A stretch of 6,527 nt of DNA, from contig CAJKZL010000182.1 in the NCBI GenBank assembly GCA_905204385.1, positions 1 to 6,527 on the forward strand, written 5' to 3'. Origin of the DNA: an uncultured Odoribacter sp. (GTDB taxonomy: Bacteria; Bacteroidota; Bacteroidia; Bacteroidales; Marinifilaceae). The translations under genes and the position numbers were made by a program. The notes under the pieces were generated by a model that had not been told where the DNA came from, did not search any database, and was given only the letters and a program-made list of their open reading frames with translations. Positions within the stretch are counted from its first letter, which is position 1. The number at the start of each line of letters is the position of its first letter. Positions 5,515-6,527 of the stretch are shown here, piece by piece.

Positions 5515-6527
5515 ATGGATTTTGAAGTATATGTTCATCGGATAAGTGGTATCCTGAAACGCTGGGGATTTGTTGAATTTTCTCCGGAATGGGACCAGAA
5601 AATGGCGGATGTCAAAAAATGGCTGGCTTGTTTTCAGGATTCCGAAGTGAGTTTAGCCCTGAGGATTTGTGAAAGGCTAAAATTTTATACCGATGCCGAA
5701 ATAAGGGATATATGTTCAGATATAGCGAAAAAGATCAGCAGCTTAATAGGGGGTGAGTTTGAGAAAACGATTTTTTATCCCTTAGGAATATCCTCATCTG
5801 CCAGCGGCAGCAACTTTCTTTATAGTTTAAGGAAAGAATTGAAACTCGATGAGTCTCATTTTCCCCAGAAAGAGATGGATTGTTATTTGCATTGCGATTG
5901 CAATCTTATTTTTATCGATGACATTATCGGCAGCGGGAAGCAGGCGGTGGGTTTTTACAAAAAATACCTGAAAGGGACAGAAGCGAAGTGTTATTATTTC
6001 TCTTTGCTAGGCTTTGAAAACGGTATATCGAAGGTTAGGCAGGAAACCGGTTTTATACAAGTAATGTCCGGGAGAATACTCTCGGAAGAAAACCGGGTTT
6101 TTGATCCCTGCTCCAGGGTATTTACAGCAGAGGAACGGGAATCCATAAAGAGAATATGTGAAAAATACGGCCGGAAATTGTACAAAGATCATCCTTTAGG
6201 TTATGACGATACGGAAGCTTTAATTGTTTTTCCTCACAATTGTCCCAACAATACTCTTCCTTTAATTTGGGCAGGCGAAAATAATGAAGGGGCGGCTGGG
6301 GAAATCCACTGGCATCCGTTATGGGAAAGAAAAAAACTAATTAACGATAACTTAAAATTATCACTCCCTGGACCGGATAAGGATAACCTATTTGAGAAAG
6401 TGGCGGAGTTTTGTGATAAAAAATTTGCAGGCCCATTGAATGCTGTAATAAAGTATCACAAAGATATGCACGAATATCAACTGAAAAACCTCTATTTAAG
6501 ATTGGAAAAAAATTATTATGCGAATAA
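5515..6527 (+). CDS. PRTase-like (PRTase-CE-type) protein with canonical PRPP loop, 3' end outside the window
   Basis: The frame is open from ATG 5515 to the last base without a stop: 337 complete codons, continuing off the right edge. The start lies 15 bases after the previous stop. The helical lead (WGF...VKKWLACF...SLALRI, about 17-51) matches both modules of the upstream protein. The core has YPLGISSSASGSN (88-100) and then CNLIFIDDIIGSGKQ (129-143), a canonical PRPP-binding loop with the Asp-Asp pair and GSG. The closing block DHPLGY (225-230) and CPNNTLPLIWAG (243-254), then W.PLW (266-270), is nearly identical in pattern to module 1 upstream. After residue 290 a further charged helical stretch begins that is not part of the module and may open a second domain. 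This is the best candidate for the catalytic PRTase of the operon. Acceptor and product are unknown; the conflict-system label rests on motif resemblance only. Confidence 0.8.
   Translation, partial: MDFEVYVHRISGILKRWGFVEFSPEWDQKMADVKKWLACFQDSEVSLALRICERLKFYTDAEIRDICSDIAKKISSLIGGEFEKTIFYPLGISSSASGSNFLYSLRKELKLDESHFPQKEMDCYLHCDCNLIFIDDIIGSGKQAVGFYKKYLKGTEAKCYYFSLLGFENGISKVRQETGFIQVMSGRILSEENRVFDPCSRVFTAEERESIKRICEKYGRKLYKDHPLGYDDTEALIVFPHNCPNNTLPLIWAGENNEGAAGEIHWHPLWERKKLINDNLKLSLPGPDKDNLFEKVAEFCDKKFAGPLNAVIKYHKDMHEYQLKNLYLRLEKNYYAN

Noticed and set aside
1..6527. tRNA, rRNA, CRISPR arrays, insertion sequences or attachment sites
   Set aside because: Reading both strands I found no regular short repeats, transposase motifs, tRNA-like cloverleaf or paired direct repeats that could be supported.

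Overview
The window looks like chromosomal DNA of a member of the Bacteroidota, probably Bacteroidales. The reasons are A-rich leaders without clear Shine-Dalgarno sites, a promoter matching the TTTG / TAnnTTTG pattern of that phylum, and a HipA-type kinase of the split form common there. The species cannot be read from the sequence. All six genes lie on the + strand.

Left part (1 to about 2950), moderate to high GC. It holds a HipA-like Ser/Thr kinase whose start lies off the left edge, then a complete DUF5131 (phage Gp37/Gp68-like) protein with a Cys-rich N-terminus, a probable terminator, and a four-helix membrane protein with a large Lys-rich loop of unknown function. A perfect 17-bp hairpin ends this part.

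Right part (about 3000 to 6527), clearly AT-richer. A Bacteroidota-type promoter, overlaid by two small palindromes, drives what looks like one operon of three genes with gaps of 7 and 15 bases. The first is a TrpF-like (phosphoribosylanthranilate isomerase-type) barrel protein that keeps the catalytic Cys and Asp. The second is a 565-residue protein made of two diverged phosphoribosyltransferase-like (PRTase) modules, the second without a usable PRPP loop. The third is a PRTase-like protein with a canonical PRPP loop that runs off the right edge and was easy to miss because it has no stop inside the window. The PRTase modules resemble the PRTase-CE type associated with prokaryotic conflict systems; that assignment comes from motif memory, not a search.

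The most interesting inference is that this operon is a small phosphoribosyl-chemistry system. One or more PRTase modules would attach phosphoribose from PRPP to an acceptor, and the TrpF-like enzyme would rearrange the phosphoribosyl-amine, echoing two steps of tryptophan synthesis outside any trp operon. A defence or conflict role is plausible but unproven. The rest of the operon beyond 6527 is needed to judge it.
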